Origin: Bacteroidales bacterium
GTDB lineage: Bacteria; Bacteroidota; Bacteroidia; Bacteroidales; UBA12170
Length of the DNA stretch: 34,743 bases
Direction of reading: 5' to 3'
Assembly: GCA_027858955.1 (NCBI GenBank)
Contig: JAQIBR010000244.1
Location: 1 to 34,743, forward strand
Shown one piece after another: positions 16,729 to 26,165 of this stretch; within the stretch, counting starts at the first letter, position 1; the number at the start of each line of letters is the position of its first letter. A program made the position numbers and the translations under genes. The notes below the pieces were generated by a model, which saw nothing but the letters and a program-made list of their open reading frames with translations, was not told the origin of the DNA and did no database searches.

Positions 16729-17742
16729 GTGAAGGAAGTCATCATTTCCATTATAAAATATTTGTTTTTCATTGCACTTGGAGTGGCACTGCTTTTTCTT
16801 GCTTTTCGTGGTTTAGCATGGGCTGAGTTATGGGAAGAATTAAAGCTGGCCAATTATTGGTGGTTTTTAGGAGCTTTTATTTTGGCAATTATAAGCCATG
16901 TTTTTCGAGCATTACGATGGAATCTACTTATTGGTCAAATGGGATATAAAACTCGATCTTCTACAACTTTTTATGCAGTTATGATTGGCTACTTGGCAAA
17001 TCTTGCTCTTCCTCGTTTAGGCGAAGTTACTCGATGCGGGGTTTTAAGTAAAAAAGAAAACATTCCCTTTAATGCTTTATTTGGAACAGTTATAGCCGAA
17101 CGTGTTTTTGATATGGTAGTACTAATATTTATAATTGGCATAGTTATTCTTGCCCAAATTAAAAAAATTGGAGGTTTTTTAAACGATATCTTGATAGAAC
17201 CTATAATGGGTGTTTATTCAGGCAATTTTATGGCCATTATATTAGTTTTCGCTCTTTTAATTGCTTTGGTAATTATTTTCCTTATTGTATTCCGAAAATT
17301 GAAGCCGTGGCTAAAAACTACTATGCTCTATCAAAAATTAGAATCTTTTATTGAAGGCTTTGTTGATGGCATTAAGAGTATTGGGAAATTGAAACAAAAG
17401 GGATTATTTCTCTTTCACACTTTCATCATATGGCTTCTTTATTTATTAATGGTTGTTCTGCCATTCAATGCTTTTCCGGAAACTTCATTCCTAACATTTT
17501 TTGATGGTGCAACGATTCTTGGAATAGGCAGCTTGGGTATTGTTGCCCCAGTACCTGGAGGAATTGGTTCTTACCATTTTGTAGTTACGGAATTACTTAC
17601 TCAGCTTTTTGATATTCCCGTGAAAGTCGCAGCCGCCTATGCAACTGCAAATCATGCGACTCAAACTATAATGGTCATTGTTGTTGGCATTGTATCTTAT
17701 TTTCTATTAATTTTGGTGAAAACAAAAGCACGAAATGAATAG
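16729..17742 (+). CDS. Lysylphosphatidylglycerol-synthase-like transmembrane protein (UPF0104/AglD type), 337 aa
   Basis: An inner-membrane protein with about eight hydrophobic segments resembling the membrane domain of MprF and the AglD/UPF0104 group. Typical family strings are HVFRALRWNLLIG (near 60-72), GYLANLALPRLGEVTRCGVL (near 87-106), TVIAERVFDMVVL and the late VAPVPGGIGSYHFVVTELL. It lacks the cytoplasmic aminoacyltransferase domain of MprF, so lipid translocation or an unknown transport role is likelier than lysyl-lipid synthesis. It starts with GTG immediately after the panD stop and overlaps the next gene (rfaE2) by 8 bases. In Bacteroidota this gene is often seen next to panD and radA. 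Confidence 0.85.
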   Translation: MKEVIISIIKYLFFIALGVALLFLAFRGLAWAELWEELKLANYWWFLGAFILAIISHVFRALRWNLLIGQMGYKTRSSTTFYAVMIGYLANLALPRLGEVTRCGVLSKKENIPFNALFGTVIAERVFDMVVLIFIIGIVILAQIKKIGGFLNDILIEPIMGVYSGNFMAIILVFALLIALVIIFLIVFRKLKPWLKTTMLYQKLESFIEGFVDGIKSIGKLKQKGLFLFHTFIIWLLYLLMVVLPFNAFPETSFLTFFDGATILGIGSLGIVAPVPGGIGSYHFVVTELLTQLFDIPVKVAAAYATANHATQTIMVIVVGIVSYFLLILVKTKARNE

Positions 17743-18226
17743 TATTGCCAAAATCAAACAAAAAATTCAATCACAAGAGTCGCTGGATGCATTATTAAGT
17801 CGATGGAAAAATCAAAATAAGAAAATTGTTTTCACAAACGGCTGTTTTGATATTCTACATAGAGGTCATATTGAATATCTTTCCAAAGCTGCTGATTTAG
17901 GTGATGTTTTATTTATTGGCGTGAATACGGATTCGTCTGTTCGTAAGTTGAAAGGGAATAATAGACCTTTGCAAGATGAAAATAGTAGATTACTGATATT
18001 GGGAGCCCTAGAGTTTGTTGATGCCTTAATTCTTTTTGATGAAGATACTCCTTATGATCTTATTAAAATGGTACAACCGCACATTTTGGTAAAAGGTTCT
18101 GATTATAAACCCGAAGATATTGTTGGGTATGATATTGTAAAAGCTAGAGGAGGAGAAATAAAAACTATTGATTTCTTACAAGGCTATTCAACAAGCGATA
18201 TTGAACAAAGAATAAAACAAGGATAA
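17735..18226 (+). CDS. rfaE2: D-glycero-beta-D-manno-heptose 1-phosphate adenylyltransferase, 163 aa
   Basis: This corresponds to the C-terminal nucleotidyltransferase half of HldE, making ADP-heptose for the lipopolysaccharide core. The cytidylyltransferase-fold signature is FTNGCFDILHRGHIEYL (about 33-49, HxGH present), with GVNTDSSVRKLKG, the R-containing ENSRLLILGAL and LVKGSDYKPEDIVG following. The kinase half (RfaE1) is not fused here and is not in the window. The ATG lies inside the end of the flippase-like gene. Glycerol-3-phosphate cytidylyltransferase is a relative, but the KGSDYKPEDIVG segment favours RfaE2. Confidence 0.9.
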   Translation: MNSIAKIKQKIQSQESLDALLSRWKNQNKKIVFTNGCFDILHRGHIEYLSKAADLGDVLFIGVNTDSSVRKLKGNNRPLQDENSRLLILGALEFVDALILFDEDTPYDLIKMVQPHILVKGSDYKPEDIVGYDIVKARGGEIKTIDFLQGYSTSDIEQRIKQG

Positions 18227-18290
18227 TATAATACGCTAATGTGTATTTCGAGCCGAATGCTTACCTTCGTACTCTCTAGAATAATTTTTA

Positions 18291-19658
18291 ATGGCCAAAA
18301 TTAAAACCACTTTCTTTTGTCAGAATTGCGGTGCTGAATCACCAAAATGGATTGGGAAATGCCCCTCCTGTCAACAATGGAATACTTTTGTTGAAGAAGT
18401 AGTGCAAAAAACCGCCGCCAAAGAACAATGGGCTGCACCCAATATGCAGGCAAACAAAATCCATCCTAAAAGAATTTCCGAAATAGAACTCGGCGAACAA
18501 CATCGCATTGATACGCAAAATGAGGAGTTGAATCGAGTTTTAGGTGGAGGTCTTGTTCCCGGCTCAATTGTTCTCCTTGGTGGTGAGCCCGGAATTGGAA
18601 AATCAACATTATTATTGCAGGTTGCCTTGCAGATGAAAAATCAGAAAGTGCTTTATGTTTCAGGCGAGGAAAGTGAACAGCAGATTCGTATGCGTGCCGA
18701 GCGTTTAAATATGACTATGTCTGAAACATTTGTTCTTACTGAAACAAATACTCAAAGAATAGCGCAAGCAATAAAGCTGATTCAGCCCACGGTTTTAATT
18801 GTCGATTCCATCCAAACAATACATACAGAGCATATAGAATCGTCAGCTGGCAGTATTTCTCAGATTCGAGAAAGTGCAGGAGAGTTTCATAAGTATGCTA
18901 AACTAAGTAATACACCTGTCCTTTTGATTGGCCATATTACAAAAGACGGAAGCCTTGCCGGCCCAAAAATTTTGGAGCATATGGTTGATAGTGTATTGCA
19001 TTTCGAAGGAGATAGAAATTATGATTATCGGATTTTACGTTCAGTAAAAAATCGATTTGGATCAACTTCGGAGCTGGGAATTTATGAAATGCAAAATACG
19101 GGTTTACGACAAGTTTCCAATCCTTCGGAAATATTATTATCTCATCGCGATCAAATGCTTAGTGGAATTGCAATTGGCTCAACAATGGAAGGAATGAGAC
19201 CGATGTTGATTGAAATTCAAGCACTTGTGAGTACGGCAGCTTACGGAACTCCTCAACGCTCAACGACAGGTTTTGATAGTCGACGATTAAATATGCTGCT
19301 TGCTGTTTTAGAAAAAAGAGCAGGATTTCGCTTAGGCTCCAAAGATGTATTTGTAAATGTTGCAGGCGGAATAAAAGTTGACGATCCTGCTATTGATTTA
19401 GCTGTTGTTTGTGCTATTTTATCATCTAATGAAGATATCGAAATTAATGATAAAACTTGTTTTGCTGCCGAAGTTGGATTGTCAGGCGAAATTAGATCAG
19501 TAAATAGGATTGAACAAAGAATTACCGAGGCCGAAAAATTAGGTTTCGAGCGTATTATTATTTCAAAATTTAATCAGAAGGCAATCCCCAAAAGCGGTAA
19601 AATAGAAGTTATTGCTGTAAATAAAGTAGAAGATGTTTTTAAATATGTATTTGCCTGA
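18291..19658 (+). CDS. radA: DNA repair protein RadA/Sms, 455 aa
   Basis: RadA is a RecA-like ATPase that promotes branch migration during recombination and repair. Domains in order: a four-cysteine zinc finger (Cys-10, Cys-13, Cys-24, Cys-27), RecA-like core with Walker A GGEPGIGKST (97-106), the diagnostic KNRFG motif (253-257), and a C-terminal Lon-protease-like domain (GSKDVFVNVAGGIKVDDPAIDLAV and the AEVGLSGEIRSV segment). Length is normal. It starts 64 bases after rfaE2 and may share that transcript; no exact -7 box is seen in the gap (the closest is TACCTTCG). The stop is directly adjacent to the convergent stop of the next gene. Confidence 0.96.
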   Translation: MAKIKTTFFCQNCGAESPKWIGKCPSCQQWNTFVEEVVQKTAAKEQWAAPNMQANKIHPKRISEIELGEQHRIDTQNEELNRVLGGGLVPGSIVLLGGEPGIGKSTLLLQVALQMKNQKVLYVSGEESEQQIRMRAERLNMTMSETFVLTETNTQRIAQAIKLIQPTVLIVDSIQTIHTEHIESSAGSISQIRESAGEFHKYAKLSNTPVLLIGHITKDGSLAGPKILEHMVDSVLHFEGDRNYDYRILRSVKNRFGSTSELGIYEMQNTGLRQVSNPSEILLSHRDQMLSGIAIGSTMEGMRPMLIEIQALVSTAAYGTPQRSTTGFDSRRLNMLLAVLEKRAGFRLGSKDVFVNVAGGIKVDDPAIDLAVVCAILSSNEDIEINDKTCFAAEVGLSGEIRSVNRIEQRITEAEKLGFERIIISKFNQKAIPKSGKIEVIAVNKVEDVFKYVFA

Positions 19659-20447
19659 TTAAAGACTGTTTGTTAATATATATTCCGAATATTTTCGTTG
19701 AATAGCTGCAATTAATTCGTATTCTGAGGCATTCAAAAGAAAGCTAAAATCAAAGCAACAGAATTCAATAAAAGCATCTAACTCTTCGTTTGTTTCAATA
19801 GGAACAATACTAGCAACCAAATTTCGATTAAACTTTTTTTGAACTATTTTGCCTTTATAATCATTGGCCATTAGAATACGATATTTCTTATTCATTTTTC
19901 CTTTGTGGCTAAATGTATTATACAAAAAAGAAATTGGACTCATAAAGGAAATTGTTGCCGGATATTCTTCATCGCCACTAGGTAAATGACGTTTAATTTG
20001 AGGCAAATTTAATTCTAAAGAAAGATTACTTTCGGGTAATTCTAATTGAGCCACAGCATGTTTAAACTGAAGGACAGTTTTGTATGGAGTAAGAGTAAAT
20101 TCTTTCAATTCGTAAATACGAGGCTTTAATTGAACGGGAAAGTCAGTGATTAGTTCAGAGGAATCGTTAACAATGTAAAATCCATCATCAAAGCCAATAG
20201 CTGTTATTTTTAAAAGATCGCCACGATTAAAGGGAATAATAAATTGACCTTGCTCATCAGAAATAATTTTTGTTCTACGCATTTCGTTTTTTACAATCGC
20301 AAAACTTATAGGTTCATAGTTGCTGCTGTTGCGAACTGTTCCCATAACAATCTGCAGCGTGTCTTGAGCGGAAAGTTGTAAACTTATCCCTAAAAGCATA
20401 ATTATTAGTATTGCTTTAGCAGGATTATAGGAATTGTCCCAATTCAT
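19659..20447 (-). CDS. Exported protein with carboxypeptidase-regulatory-like domain, 262 aa
   Basis: The first ~28 residues form a signal peptide (hydrophobic AILIIMLLGISLQLSAQ, cleavage after AQ). Residues ~33-110 match the CarboxypepD_reg-like beta-sandwich common in Bacteroidota envelope proteins (VMGTVRNSSNYEPISFAIV ... DEQGQFIIPFNRGDLLKITAIGFD). The remainder is a mixed region with Lys/Arg-rich IVQKKFNRNLVA and a Tyr-rich helical end. It is not followed by a TonB-dependent receptor domain, so it is a stand-alone periplasmic or outer-surface protein. Role unknown. It is single, in minus orientation, convergent with radA. Confidence 0.8.
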   Translation of the reverse strand: MNWDNSYNPAKAILIIMLLGISLQLSAQDTLQIVMGTVRNSSNYEPISFAIVKNEMRRTKIISDEQGQFIIPFNRGDLLKITAIGFDDGFYIVNDSSELITDFPVQLKPRIYELKEFTLTPYKTVLQFKHAVAQLELPESNLSLELNLPQIKRHLPSGDEEYPATISFMSPISFLYNTFSHKGKMNKKYRILMANDYKGKIVQKKFNRNLVASIVPIETNEELDAFIEFCCFDFSFLLNASEYELIAAIQRKYSEYILTNSL

Positions 20448-20524
20448 TCACTTGTTTCGTGCTAAAGTAAAGAAGAAGTGGAACTTGATTTGTTAAGAAG
20501 ATTTAATTGCTGTTAATGCTTGTT

Positions 20525-20569
20525 AAAACAAAAGGTCACCTTAGTAAAGCTTAAAACTCCAAGATGACC
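20525..20569 (-). terminator. Intrinsic terminator behind the outer-membrane protein gene
   Basis: On the minus strand GGTCATCTT and AAGGTGACC pair over nine positions with one mismatch around an 18-base loop, and the stem is followed at once by TTTTGTTTT. It starts 10 bases past the stop of the outer-membrane protein gene, so it would end the lipoprotein-barrel transcript. Confidence 0.6.
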
Positions 20570-20578
20570 CATGAGAAA

Positions 20579-22039
20579 CTAAAACTTATACCCCATTGTA
20601 AAAACATAATTACTTGTTGTATTAGATAAGCTTGCAGGATTTACATAGTCGGGGTTGTATATGTAAAATAAACTGTCGGTCGTTCTTTTTGAATATGCAA
20701 AATCGAAATAAGCACTGCCTATTCTGTATCCGGCACCCCAAGAATATGCAGAGCTAATAATGTCGTTAACATGAGGATTTGTTGGTGAGCTAACTAGATT
20801 GTAACCTCCTCGCAAAGTAAAATAGTCCATTCTCCACTCAGCACCAATGCGTAAATTATGTGTAGATTGAAAATCGGCTCTAATATCATGATTTTCATCC
20901 ACAAAAGAATATGACGAAGATGATAATTTAGATGTCCCATAATCTAAATATTCATAATCAAGACTAATAAAACCATTTTTATAAAAGAAAGAGCTGATAC
21001 CTAACATTAGACGTGAAGGTGTGCTAAGGTTGTAAACCATATTTCCAATAGGTGATTCACTATAATAGGAATTGTCATCGCCCATAAAACTTTCAAGACT
21101 TGTGTAATATTCGTCTGTTAACTCACCATAATAAGTAGGTGTGTGAAATGCTCCGCTAAATCTAAAACTAGGTGAAGCGATAAAGATAAATCCTACTTTA
21201 GCATTAATACCAGTTCCTTCCGTTAACAAGTTTTCTGTATATATAAACTCTTCAAATTCATAATCAGCGGGATTTCCTAAAGAATATTCATTATATTCAA
21301 TTTTACGTTTATAATAAAGCGTTGTAACTCCTATACTTACACCTATAATGAGTTTATCGTTATAATTAGCCGACATAGCAAAAGACATTTCATTTATATA
21401 TCCTTTTGATTCTTCCCAATAGGTCTGTAAAACACCATCAATCGGTGCGCCACTATAATATTGTGAAGGGTTACCCGGTACGGTATCTAAAATATAAGTA
21501 TCCCATGCTAGTCCACTCGAGAAAGGATGTAAATCTTCCGGATAATTGCCGTTTGCATCATCACGCCAAACATTGGCCATTGAAGAACTTCGCGATTCTC
21601 CAGAAATGAACATGGTATTATTAAAATTCTTTGTTCGATTTATTGAGAAACCGTAGTTAAGTGCTTTCCATCCAGAATTATATGCTTTAGAACCTTCGTG
21701 AAAATTACGCGTATTTACAATTCCTATCATTCCGATATTGAAGTTTGCTTTAGAATCCACACCCATACTGCCATTATAGATGGCATCGGTTGCAGAATAA
21801 TTCAGAGTGGGTGAGAAAGTAAATTCTGTTGATTGAAAAATTCCTAAACCTGCAGGATTGTAGTTCAATGTACTTAAATCTCCACCAATAGCTCCATATG
21901 CTCCACCAAGGGCTACAAAACGAGCTGAACCTAATATATCATATGATGAAAAGCGAAAGGCATCAGAGCTATTTTGAGAATGGCCGGTTTGGATAATTAT
22001 ACCAACCAAAAGTATTAGAAGTATATGACGTGTTTTCAT
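20579..22039 (-). CDS. Outer-membrane beta-barrel protein, OmpP1/FadL-like, 486 aa
   Basis: A signal peptide (MKTRHILLILLVGIIIQTGHSQ) precedes a protein of alternating polar and aromatic residues typical of a beta-barrel, ending in YVFTMGYKF with the C-terminal Phe used by the BAM machinery. The N-terminal SARFVALGGAYGAIGGDLSTLNYNPAGLG is the hallmark of OmpP1/FadL/TodX-like transporters; many Bacteroidota relatives are labelled 'hemin receptor' without proof. The likely role is passage or binding of a hydrophobic compound. It lies 36 bases behind the Tyr- and Ser/Arg-rich lipoprotein gene on the same strand and ahead of a good terminator, so the two form a unit. Confidence 0.85.
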   Translation of the reverse strand: MKTRHILLILLVGIIIQTGHSQNSSDAFRFSSYDILGSARFVALGGAYGAIGGDLSTLNYNPAGLGIFQSTEFTFSPTLNYSATDAIYNGSMGVDSKANFNIGMIGIVNTRNFHEGSKAYNSGWKALNYGFSINRTKNFNNTMFISGESRSSSMANVWRDDANGNYPEDLHPFSSGLAWDTYILDTVPGNPSQYYSGAPIDGVLQTYWEESKGYINEMSFAMSANYNDKLIIGVSIGVTTLYYKRKIEYNEYSLGNPADYEFEEFIYTENLLTEGTGINAKVGFIFIASPSFRFSGAFHTPTYYGELTDEYYTSLESFMGDDNSYYSESPIGNMVYNLSTPSRLMLGISSFFYKNGFISLDYEYLDYGTSKLSSSSYSFVDENHDIRADFQSTHNLRIGAEWRMDYFTLRGGYNLVSSPTNPHVNDIISSAYSWGAGYRIGSAYFDFAYSKRTTDSLFYIYNPDYVNPASLSNTTSNYVFTMGYKF

Positions 22040-22075
22040 TTTTTTTAATTTGATGATATTATTTGAGATATTAAT

Positions 22076-23593
22076 TTATCGCTTGCTAGTTGATCTTCCT
22101 CCAGAACTTCTACTAGTTCCTCCAGAACTTCTACTGGTTCCTCCAGAGCTTCTGCTGGAGCTAGATGAAGACCTAACGGAGGTCCCGCTACTGCTACTTT
22201 TAGATGGTCTTGAAACTGAGCGGCTTGTACCGGAAGAGTTTGATTTTTTTGATGTATTTACTGGACGACTCACGGAATTGCTTCGAGTAGTTGTTCTTCG
22301 GTAACCTGGTGAATTACTTCTTGTTTTTGCAGGTCTGCTCGATCTTACATTTCTATTTGTAGTAGAAGATGGTTTTTGATATCTGCTGTTTGATCGTGTA
22401 GTTGAAAATTCTCTACTCGATCTTTCAGTTCTATTACTTGGTGCATTGTACTGATAAGTTCGACTAGAGTTTGGGTTACTTATATTTGACTTGCTAGGAT
22501 CTGCACTTCGGGTGCTTTGATATCTAGATACTGTATTTGTATTAGTGGTGCCACGATCGAAAGAATAGCGAGAACCAGTTGTTTGTCTTGAGCTGTTTGC
22601 TTTATCGTAAACATTTTGCCTTGAATCGGCGGCACTTCTACTAGTTGAGCTACCAACAGTTACGGTTTTTGATTGTGTGGCTCTGTGGTTTTCAGGGCGA
22701 AGCGAAGAACTGTTCCTGTCTTCTTTAACACTTGATGTTTGACGACTGCTAGAAAAGTAACCAGTATTTTCCGAAACTGTTTTAGCTGTACGGGAACTCG
22801 AAACTCTGCTACCTAAATTGGAACTGATTGTACTTCGATTGCTAGATGTACTACTAACGGGCGATTTAAGTGAACTTGTTGAAATTGCACTGCGACTTCT
22901 TCCTAAATTAGCTGTGCTGTGACTACGATGACCGTAGTAGCGTGAATTAAGATCGTAAGGATTAGTACCGTAATTATATCCTGTATAATAACCAGTGTAA
23001 TAACCACTATTATACATATTGCCATAAGAATAAGGACTCCAATAATTATATCCATAGTAAGGACTATAATAGCCCGAATACCAAAAGCTATTGTAAGGAT
23101 AGTAATTAGAATAACGATAGTAGCTAGAGAATGGTGAGTAGAAGTTATTATAAGCATAATTATGACGATAATCGTATCCTATATAAATACTTGTTCCCCA
23201 GTAGTATGGATTATAATCGTACCAATACAAATTTGTATAATAAGAATCGTAGTAACCGGCACCATATAAAGGGTTGTTAAAACGTCTAATCCTGGATGCA
23301 TAAGAATAATCGTAATAATCATCATATTGAAAATTGTCTTCATAATAATAATTATCGTCGATTAATACTTCTCCATAATTATCGTTTTGACCCTCTTTCA
23401 TAGGTTGATTTTCTTGAACTTGAGGCGAAGATGTAGAGTAAACAGGCTCCTCATTAACTATTACCGGAGTCAATCCTTGCGATCTTGCTCCAAATGAATA
23501 TACATCATCGTTATAAATGCCTGAATATTGTGGCGTAATGCAGGATGTAAGTGGAACTAGCAAGATTGTTAAAAGTTTAATGAGCGTTTTCAT
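22076..23593 (-). CDS. Tyr-rich and Ser/Arg-rich low-complexity lipoprotein, 505 aa
   Basis: I start this at the ATG at 23593, which has a strong AAGGAGG Shine-Dalgarno five bases away, instead of the open-frame ATG at 23629. The N-terminus [18 protein letters not shown] is a lipoprotein signal with Cys-18. The next part is acidic and Tyr-rich (dozens of Tyr in about 90-215, with YY, YYDSYY and SPYYGYNY-like strings). The C-terminal half is Ser/Arg/Thr-rich and basic, ending in three exact or near-exact SSGGTSR repeats. The opposed charge of the two halves suggests surface binding or self-association. Similar proteins sit beside 'hemin receptor'-type barrels and proS in Bacteroidales as I recall them. 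Function unknown. Confidence 0.75.
   Translation of the reverse strand: MKTLIKLLTILLVPLTSCITPQYSGIYNDDVYSFGARSQGLTPVIVNEEPVYSTSSPQVQENQPMKEGQNDNYGEVLIDDNYYYEDNFQYDDYYDYSYASRIRRFNNPLYGAGYYDSYYTNLYWYDYNPYYWGTSIYIGYDYRHNYAYNNFYSPFSSYYRYSNYYPYNSFWYSGYYSPYYGYNYWSPYSYGNMYNSGYYTGYYTGYNYGTNPYDLNSRYYGHRSHSTANLGRSRSAISTSSLKSPVSSTSSNRSTISSNLGSRVSSSRTAKTVSENTGYFSSSRQTSSVKEDRNSSSLRPENHRATQSKTVTVGSSTSRSAADSRQNVYDKANSSRQTTGSRYSFDRGTTNTNTVSRYQSTRSADPSKSNISNPNSSRTYQYNAPSNRTERSSREFSTTRSNSRYQKPSSTTNRNVRSSRPAKTRSNSPGYRRTTTRSNSVSRPVNTSKKSNSSGTSRSVSRPSKSSSSGTSVRSSSSSSRSSGGTSRSSGGTSRSSGGRSTSKR
22096..22158 (-). repeat. Three tandem 21-base units encoding SSGGTSR
   Basis: Three head-to-tail 21-base units (22096-22116, 22117-22137, 22138-22158) differ at one to three positions. 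They encode the C-terminal SSGGTSR repeats of the lipoprotein and could change in number by slippage without shifting frame. Confidence 0.85.
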
Positions 23594-23598
23594 AATTA

Positions 23599-23605
23599 CC
23601 TCCTT
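23599..23605 (-). promoter_or_regulatory. Strong Shine-Dalgarno (AAGGAGG) for the lipoprotein
   Basis: The minus strand reads AAGGAGG, then five bases, then ATG at 23593. Few other starts in the window have such a site, and it decides this start over the ATG 36 bases upstream. Confidence 0.75.
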
Positions 23606-23651
23606 GGTTTTATATTTCAATTTTTTCAAATGTCTATTTTCAAATTATGCT

Positions 23652-23659
23652 TAGTTTTG
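23652..23659 (+). promoter_or_regulatory. Bacteroidota -7 box for proS
   Basis: TAGTTTTG matches TAnnTTTG. It lies inside the N-terminal extension of the longest open frame, which shows that translation must begin downstream, at the ATG at 23711. Confidence 0.5.
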
Positions 23660-23710
23660 CACCAATTCAAATCAATCAATAAAAAAGCAAATACTATACC
23701 ACAATTTAAT

Positions 23711-25180
23711 ATGGCTAAAAAATTTTCAACACGAGCAGAAGATTATTCTCAATGGTACAACGATATTGTAAAACACGCTGAACTTGCCGAAAACTCTTCG
23801 GTTAGAGGAAGTATGGTGATAAAGCCTTATGGCTATGCACTTTGGGAAAATATGCAACACGAACTGGATCGTATGTTTAAGGAAACTGGACACGAAAATG
23901 CTTATTTCCCTTTATTTATTCCTAAATCATTTTTTTCTAAAGAAGCAAGTCATGTTGAAGGTTTTGCCAAGGAATGTGCTGTTGTTACTCATTATCGTCT
24001 AAAAACTGATGAAAATGGTGATATAGTTGTTGATCCCGATGCAAAACTTGACGAAGAGCTAATTGTTCGTCCAACATCAGAAACTATTATTTGGGATACT
24101 TATAAGCGTTGGGTACAATCTTATCGCGATTTGCCAATTTTGATTAATCAGTGGGCCAATGTGGTACGTTGGGAAATGCGTACTCGTTTGTTTTTAAGGA
24201 CGGCTGAATTTTTATGGCAAGAAGGACATACCGCACATGCCCTTGAAAGTGAAGCTGTCGCTGAAGCTAATCAGATGCTGGAAGTGTATGCTGATTTTGC
24301 AGAGAACTATATGGCTATCCCTGTTTTGAAAGGTACTAAATCACCAAACGAACGTTTTGCAGGTGCAATAGAGACCTATTGTATTGAAGCTATGATGCAG
24401 GATGGAAAAGCGTTACAAGCTGGAACATCTCATTTTTTAGGACAGAATTTTGCAAAAGCATTTGATGTTAAATATTTAAGCAAAGATAATAAACTCGAAT
24501 ATGTTTGGGCTACCAGTTGGGGCGTTTCTACTCGTTTAATTGGCGCTATCATTATGGGACATAGTGATGACAATGGTTTGATTTTGCCGCCGAAATTGGC
24601 ACCTATTCAAGTTGTAATTGTTCCCATTTATCGAAACGAAGATCAATTGGATGCTATTTCAGAAGAAGTGAAAGGAATTACAAAGCGTCTCCGAGCTAAA
24701 GGAATTCGTGTAAAATATGATAATCGCGATACTCAAAAACCAGGCTTTAAATTTGCTGAATACGAATACAAAGGTGTGCCTGTCAGATTTGGAATTGGAC
24801 CTCGTGATTTGGAAAATAAAACAATAGAAGTTGTTCGCCGCGATACTCTTACGAAAGAAATAATGCCAATGGAAGGCATTGAAGATAAGATACTTGTTTT
24901 GCTTGATGAAATTCAGCAAAATCTATTTGATAGAGCAGTAGAATTCAGAATGAATAATTCCAGAAATGTTAATTCTTGGGAAGAATTTAAAATTGAGATT
25001 GAAAAAGGTGGATTTCTTTATGCACATTGGGATGGCACATCTGAAACTGAGCAAAGAATTAAAGATGAGACAAAGGCAACTATTCGAACAATTCCTTTGG
25101 ATGCTAAAGATGAAGTAGGAAAATGTATTTATTCAGGGAATCCGTCTACTAAACGTGTCGTATTTGCTCGAGCGTATTAA
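23711..25180 (+). CDS. proS: Proline-tRNA ligase, archaeal/eukaryotic type, 489 aa
   Basis: The enzyme charges tRNA-Pro with proline. I start at [18 protein letters not shown], the usual N-terminus for this class; the open frame reaches back to 23630 but a promoter box lies within that part. Class II motifs are visible: RPTSETIIW, motif 2 [36 protein letters not shown] and motif 3 [24 protein letters not shown]. The anticodon-binding domain follows (VPIYR ... [20 protein letters not shown]), and the C-terminus ends in ARAY with the terminal Tyr typical of the archaeal-type enzyme. It lacks the YbaK-like editing insert of E. coli ProRS. mazG follows after 43 bases. Confidence 0.95.
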   Translation: MAKKFSTRAEDYSQWYNDIVKHAELAENSSVRGSMVIKPYGYALWENMQHELDRMFKETGHENAYFPLFIPKSFFSKEASHVEGFAKECAVVTHYRLKTDENGDIVVDPDAKLDEELIVRPTSETIIWDTYKRWVQSYRDLPILINQWANVVRWEMRTRLFLRTAEFLWQEGHTAHALESEAVAEANQMLEVYADFAENYMAIPVLKGTKSPNERFAGAIETYCIEAMMQDGKALQAGTSHFLGQNFAKAFDVKYLSKDNKLEYVWATSWGVSTRLIGAIIMGHSDDNGLILPPKLAPIQVVIVPIYRNEDQLDAISEEVKGITKRLRAKGIRVKYDNRDTQKPGFKFAEYEYKGVPVRFGIGPRDLENKTIEVVRRDTLTKEIMPMEGIEDKILVLLDEIQQNLFDRAVEFRMNNSRNVNSWEEFKIEIEKGGFLYAHWDGTSETEQRIKDETKATIRTIPLDAKDEVGKCIYSGNPSTKRVVFARAY

Positions 25181-25223
25181 ACTATTTCTCTGTTAATTTT
25201 ATTATATATTCAAAATCAATCCA

Positions 25224-25994
25224 ATGGAACGAAAACTTAAAGCTTTTGAGCGTTTGCTTAATATTATGGACGATTTACGAACAGCCTGTCCGTGGGACAA
25301 AAAACAAACGCTTGAAAGCCTTCGCTACTTGACTATTGAAGAAGTTTATGAACTTTCTGATGCGATTCTTAATAATGATTTGGATGAAATAAAAAAGGAA
25401 CTTGGCGACTTAATGTTGCATATGGTTTTTTATGCTAAAATTGGATCGGAGAAAAAAGCTTTTGATATGGCCGATATATTGGATAGCATTAGCGATAAAT
25501 TGGTGTATCGTCATCCTCATATTTATAGCGATGTTGTTGCTGATGATGCCGAAACAGTAAAGCAAAACTGGGAGCATTTAAAAATGAAAGAAGGAAGAAA
25601 CTCTGTTTTAGAAGGCGTTCCTCAATCTTTACCGGCAATAATAAAAGCCTATCGGATGCAAGAAAAAGTTCGTGGCGTTGGATTTGATTGGGAAAAGCCT
25701 AAGCAGGTTTGGGAGAAAGTACAGGAAGAGCTGGCCGAATTTCATAAAGAAGTAAGTGTATCTCGCAATAAAAAAAGAATGGAATCCGAATTTGGCGATG
25801 TTCTTTTTTCCTTAATTAATTATGCTCGTTTCTTAGATATCAATCCTGAAGATGCATTGGAAAGAACCAATAAGAAATTCAAGAAGCGATTCGAATATCT
25901 GGAAAAAGAAACGATTGCCCAAGGCAAATCTCTACACGATATGAGCCTGGACGAAATGGATGTGTATTGGGAAGCAGCTAAGAAGATTGAGTAG
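25224..25994 (+). CDS. mazG: Nucleoside triphosphate pyrophosphohydrolase MazG, 256 aa
   Basis: MazG hydrolyses (d)NTPs to NMP and pyrophosphate and is implicated in nucleotide-pool cleaning and stress responses. The protein has the standard tandem arrangement: the first MazG domain (CPWDKKQTLESLRYLTIEEVYEL ... KKELGDLMLHMVFYAKI, about 21-75, with the EEVYE and ELGDL metal-binding acids), then a second domain from about 135 (WEKVQEELAEFHKEV ... EFGDVLFSLINYARF). Length fits the family. It is probably expressed with proS; its stop is the last housekeeping gene before the accessory region. Confidence 0.95.
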   Translation: MERKLKAFERLLNIMDDLRTACPWDKKQTLESLRYLTIEEVYELSDAILNNDLDEIKKELGDLMLHMVFYAKIGSEKKAFDMADILDSISDKLVYRHPHIYSDVVADDAETVKQNWEHLKMKEGRNSVLEGVPQSLPAIIKAYRMQEKVRGVGFDWEKPKQVWEKVQEELAEFHKEVSVSRNKKRMESEFGDVLFSLINYARFLDINPEDALERTNKKFKKRFEYLEKETIAQGKSLHDMSLDEMDVYWEAAKKIE

Positions 25995-26137
25995 TAGTTG
26001 GAATTTCGCCCCTATTTCTTTTTTTTCATTCTTTAAATGCCTGACTTAAAAAAATCTGTTTCATCAAAAAATTACTTAAATATGCGTTCAAAACCGAAAA
26101 ATTAGTGTTAAAATTTCGATTTCATACGAAAATATTG

Positions 26138-26145
26138 TATATTTG
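26138..26145 (+). promoter_or_regulatory. Bacteroidota -7 box for the DUF4143-type ATPase
   Basis: TATATTTG matches TAnnTTTG and ends 20 bases before the ATG at 26166, implying an independent promoter for this gene. Confidence 0.5.
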
Positions 26146-26165
26146 AATTGAAATAAGAATTTGAT

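Noticed and set aside
18227-18290. Separate radA promoter with box TACCTTCG
   Set aside because: Two bases differ from the consensus core and transcription from the panD-rfaE2 unit could continue into radA; too weak to call.
22050-22304. Open frame on the plus strand with Leu/Pro/Glu-rich repeats (PPELLLV)
   Set aside because: It is the complement of the SSGGTSR-coding tandem repeats of the lipoprotein; the repeat pattern is explained by that gene and no initiation signal precedes it.
23630-23710. 27-residue N-terminal extension of ProRS
   Set aside because: A -7 promoter box lies inside it and the archaeal-type ProRS N-terminus begins at the ATG at 23711.
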